DNA of 64,000 bases from Theocolax elegans (Eukaryota; Arthropoda; Insecta; Hymenoptera; Cerocephalidae), in NCBI GenBank assembly GCA_026168455.1, contig CM047425.1, positions 88,291,580-88,355,579 on the forward strand, in the 5' to 3' direction. Shown here piece by piece: positions 63,400 through 64,000 of the stretch. Each line of letters begins with the position of its first letter. The stretch's first letter is position 1. The notes beneath the pieces were generated by a model, which ran no database searches, had not been told where the DNA came from, and saw only the letters and a list, made by a program, of their open reading frames with translations. The translations under genes and the position numbers were made by a program.

Positions 63400-64000
63400 A
63401 TATTAGCTACGTTTTATTATTTATATGTTTACGGAATATCTTATGCGAGTATACGATTTAATTAAAAACTTCTCTAAAATATATTTTATAGATTATTATA
63501 GAATAAGGGCAATTTTCAAATCCGTTGGAAATATTATGAAATTAAATTCTATGCAATTGTATAAAATTATCACTGCAATTAAAATTGTAAGTGAACTGTT
63601 TATACAAATACCGTTTGTATAGAAAACGTTTAAAACCATTTAAGCGTTTTGGATTTAAAATAAACGACACGTTATAGCTCTTGAAAATCAGCCTAGTTTT
63701 AAATTATTGATTTATAGAAAAAATATTCAGAAATTTAGCGAATTTAATCTTTTACGATCTCTTTCTCTCTTTCCTTTTTCTACTCATATATGCGTACACA
63801 AACACACACACACACACACACACACACAACTATATACAAACGTATATATGCATATACGCACTCACACTTTATATGAAAGTTGAGTAAACAGTATTTAAAT
63901 ATACAAAGAGGTTATTATTTTTTAAAAGAACAGAAGTAAATAAAGATGAGATATTATACTTGATAAATTATAATATTTAGAAGTTTATATACCAAATAGC
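63400..64000. other. AT-rich tail of the window
   Basis: Apart from the AC microsatellite at 63802-63828, nothing was recognised. Confidence 0.6.
63802..63828. repeat. (AC)n microsatellite
   Basis: About 13 AC units, uninterrupted, with further TATA/TACA low-complexity sequence on both sides. Confidence 0.95.

Noticed and set aside
1..64000. CRISPR array, phage, operon or conserved microRNA
   Set aside because: No regularly spaced direct repeats or prokaryotic gene layout, and no well-known insect microRNA sequence was spotted by eye on either strand; a covariance-model search would be decisive.

Overview
This is an AT-rich animal nuclear window, most likely insect and possibly hymenopteran. 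The insect call rests on one spliced gene, a muscle troponin C with insect-type sequence. AT-rich DNA broken by short CpG-rich islands fits a bee, ant or wasp, but nothing here fixes the order. There are no bacterial operons, CRISPR arrays, rRNA genes or convincing intact tRNA genes.

The only gene I can build completely is troponin C, on the plus strand from about 7201 to 17800. It has five exons: 5'UTR plus ATG (to 7251), a 19-nt microexon (8280-8298), 8580-8723, 12681-12929 and 17662-17690. They join in frame (3+19+144+249+29 = 444 nt) into 147 residues plus stop. A TATA box lies at 7167-7174 and an AATAAA at 17783-17788. Only the fourth EF-hand loop is canonical. That is the pattern of the single-calcium, F1/TpnC4-type insect troponin C associated with stretch-activated flight muscle.

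Positions 1-6900 hold no gene I can support. They contain a GGGTACCC-rich cluster (1789-2122), an inverted-repeat element (3228-3651) and CpG-rich islands. The troponin C introns carry two more inverted-repeat elements (15039-15245 and 16687-17236) and a 34-bp palindrome (10049-10082).

From 17.8 kb to the end is about 46 kb with no confirmed coding gene. AT-rich DNA alternates with GC/CpG-richer islands of 150-500 bp every few kb, which looks like a gene desert or a very large intron with regulatory islands. The best gene-like signals there are a minus-strand candidate first exon (ATG at 48552, 29 codons, then a GT donor), an acceptor-flanked coding-like segment (53853-54118) and a TATA/initiator pair at 57601-57630. 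Two diverged tRNA-like repeats (41496-41590 and 62171-62257) and several inverted-repeat elements make up the recognisable mobile fraction. The long intervals between features are described in separate entries.
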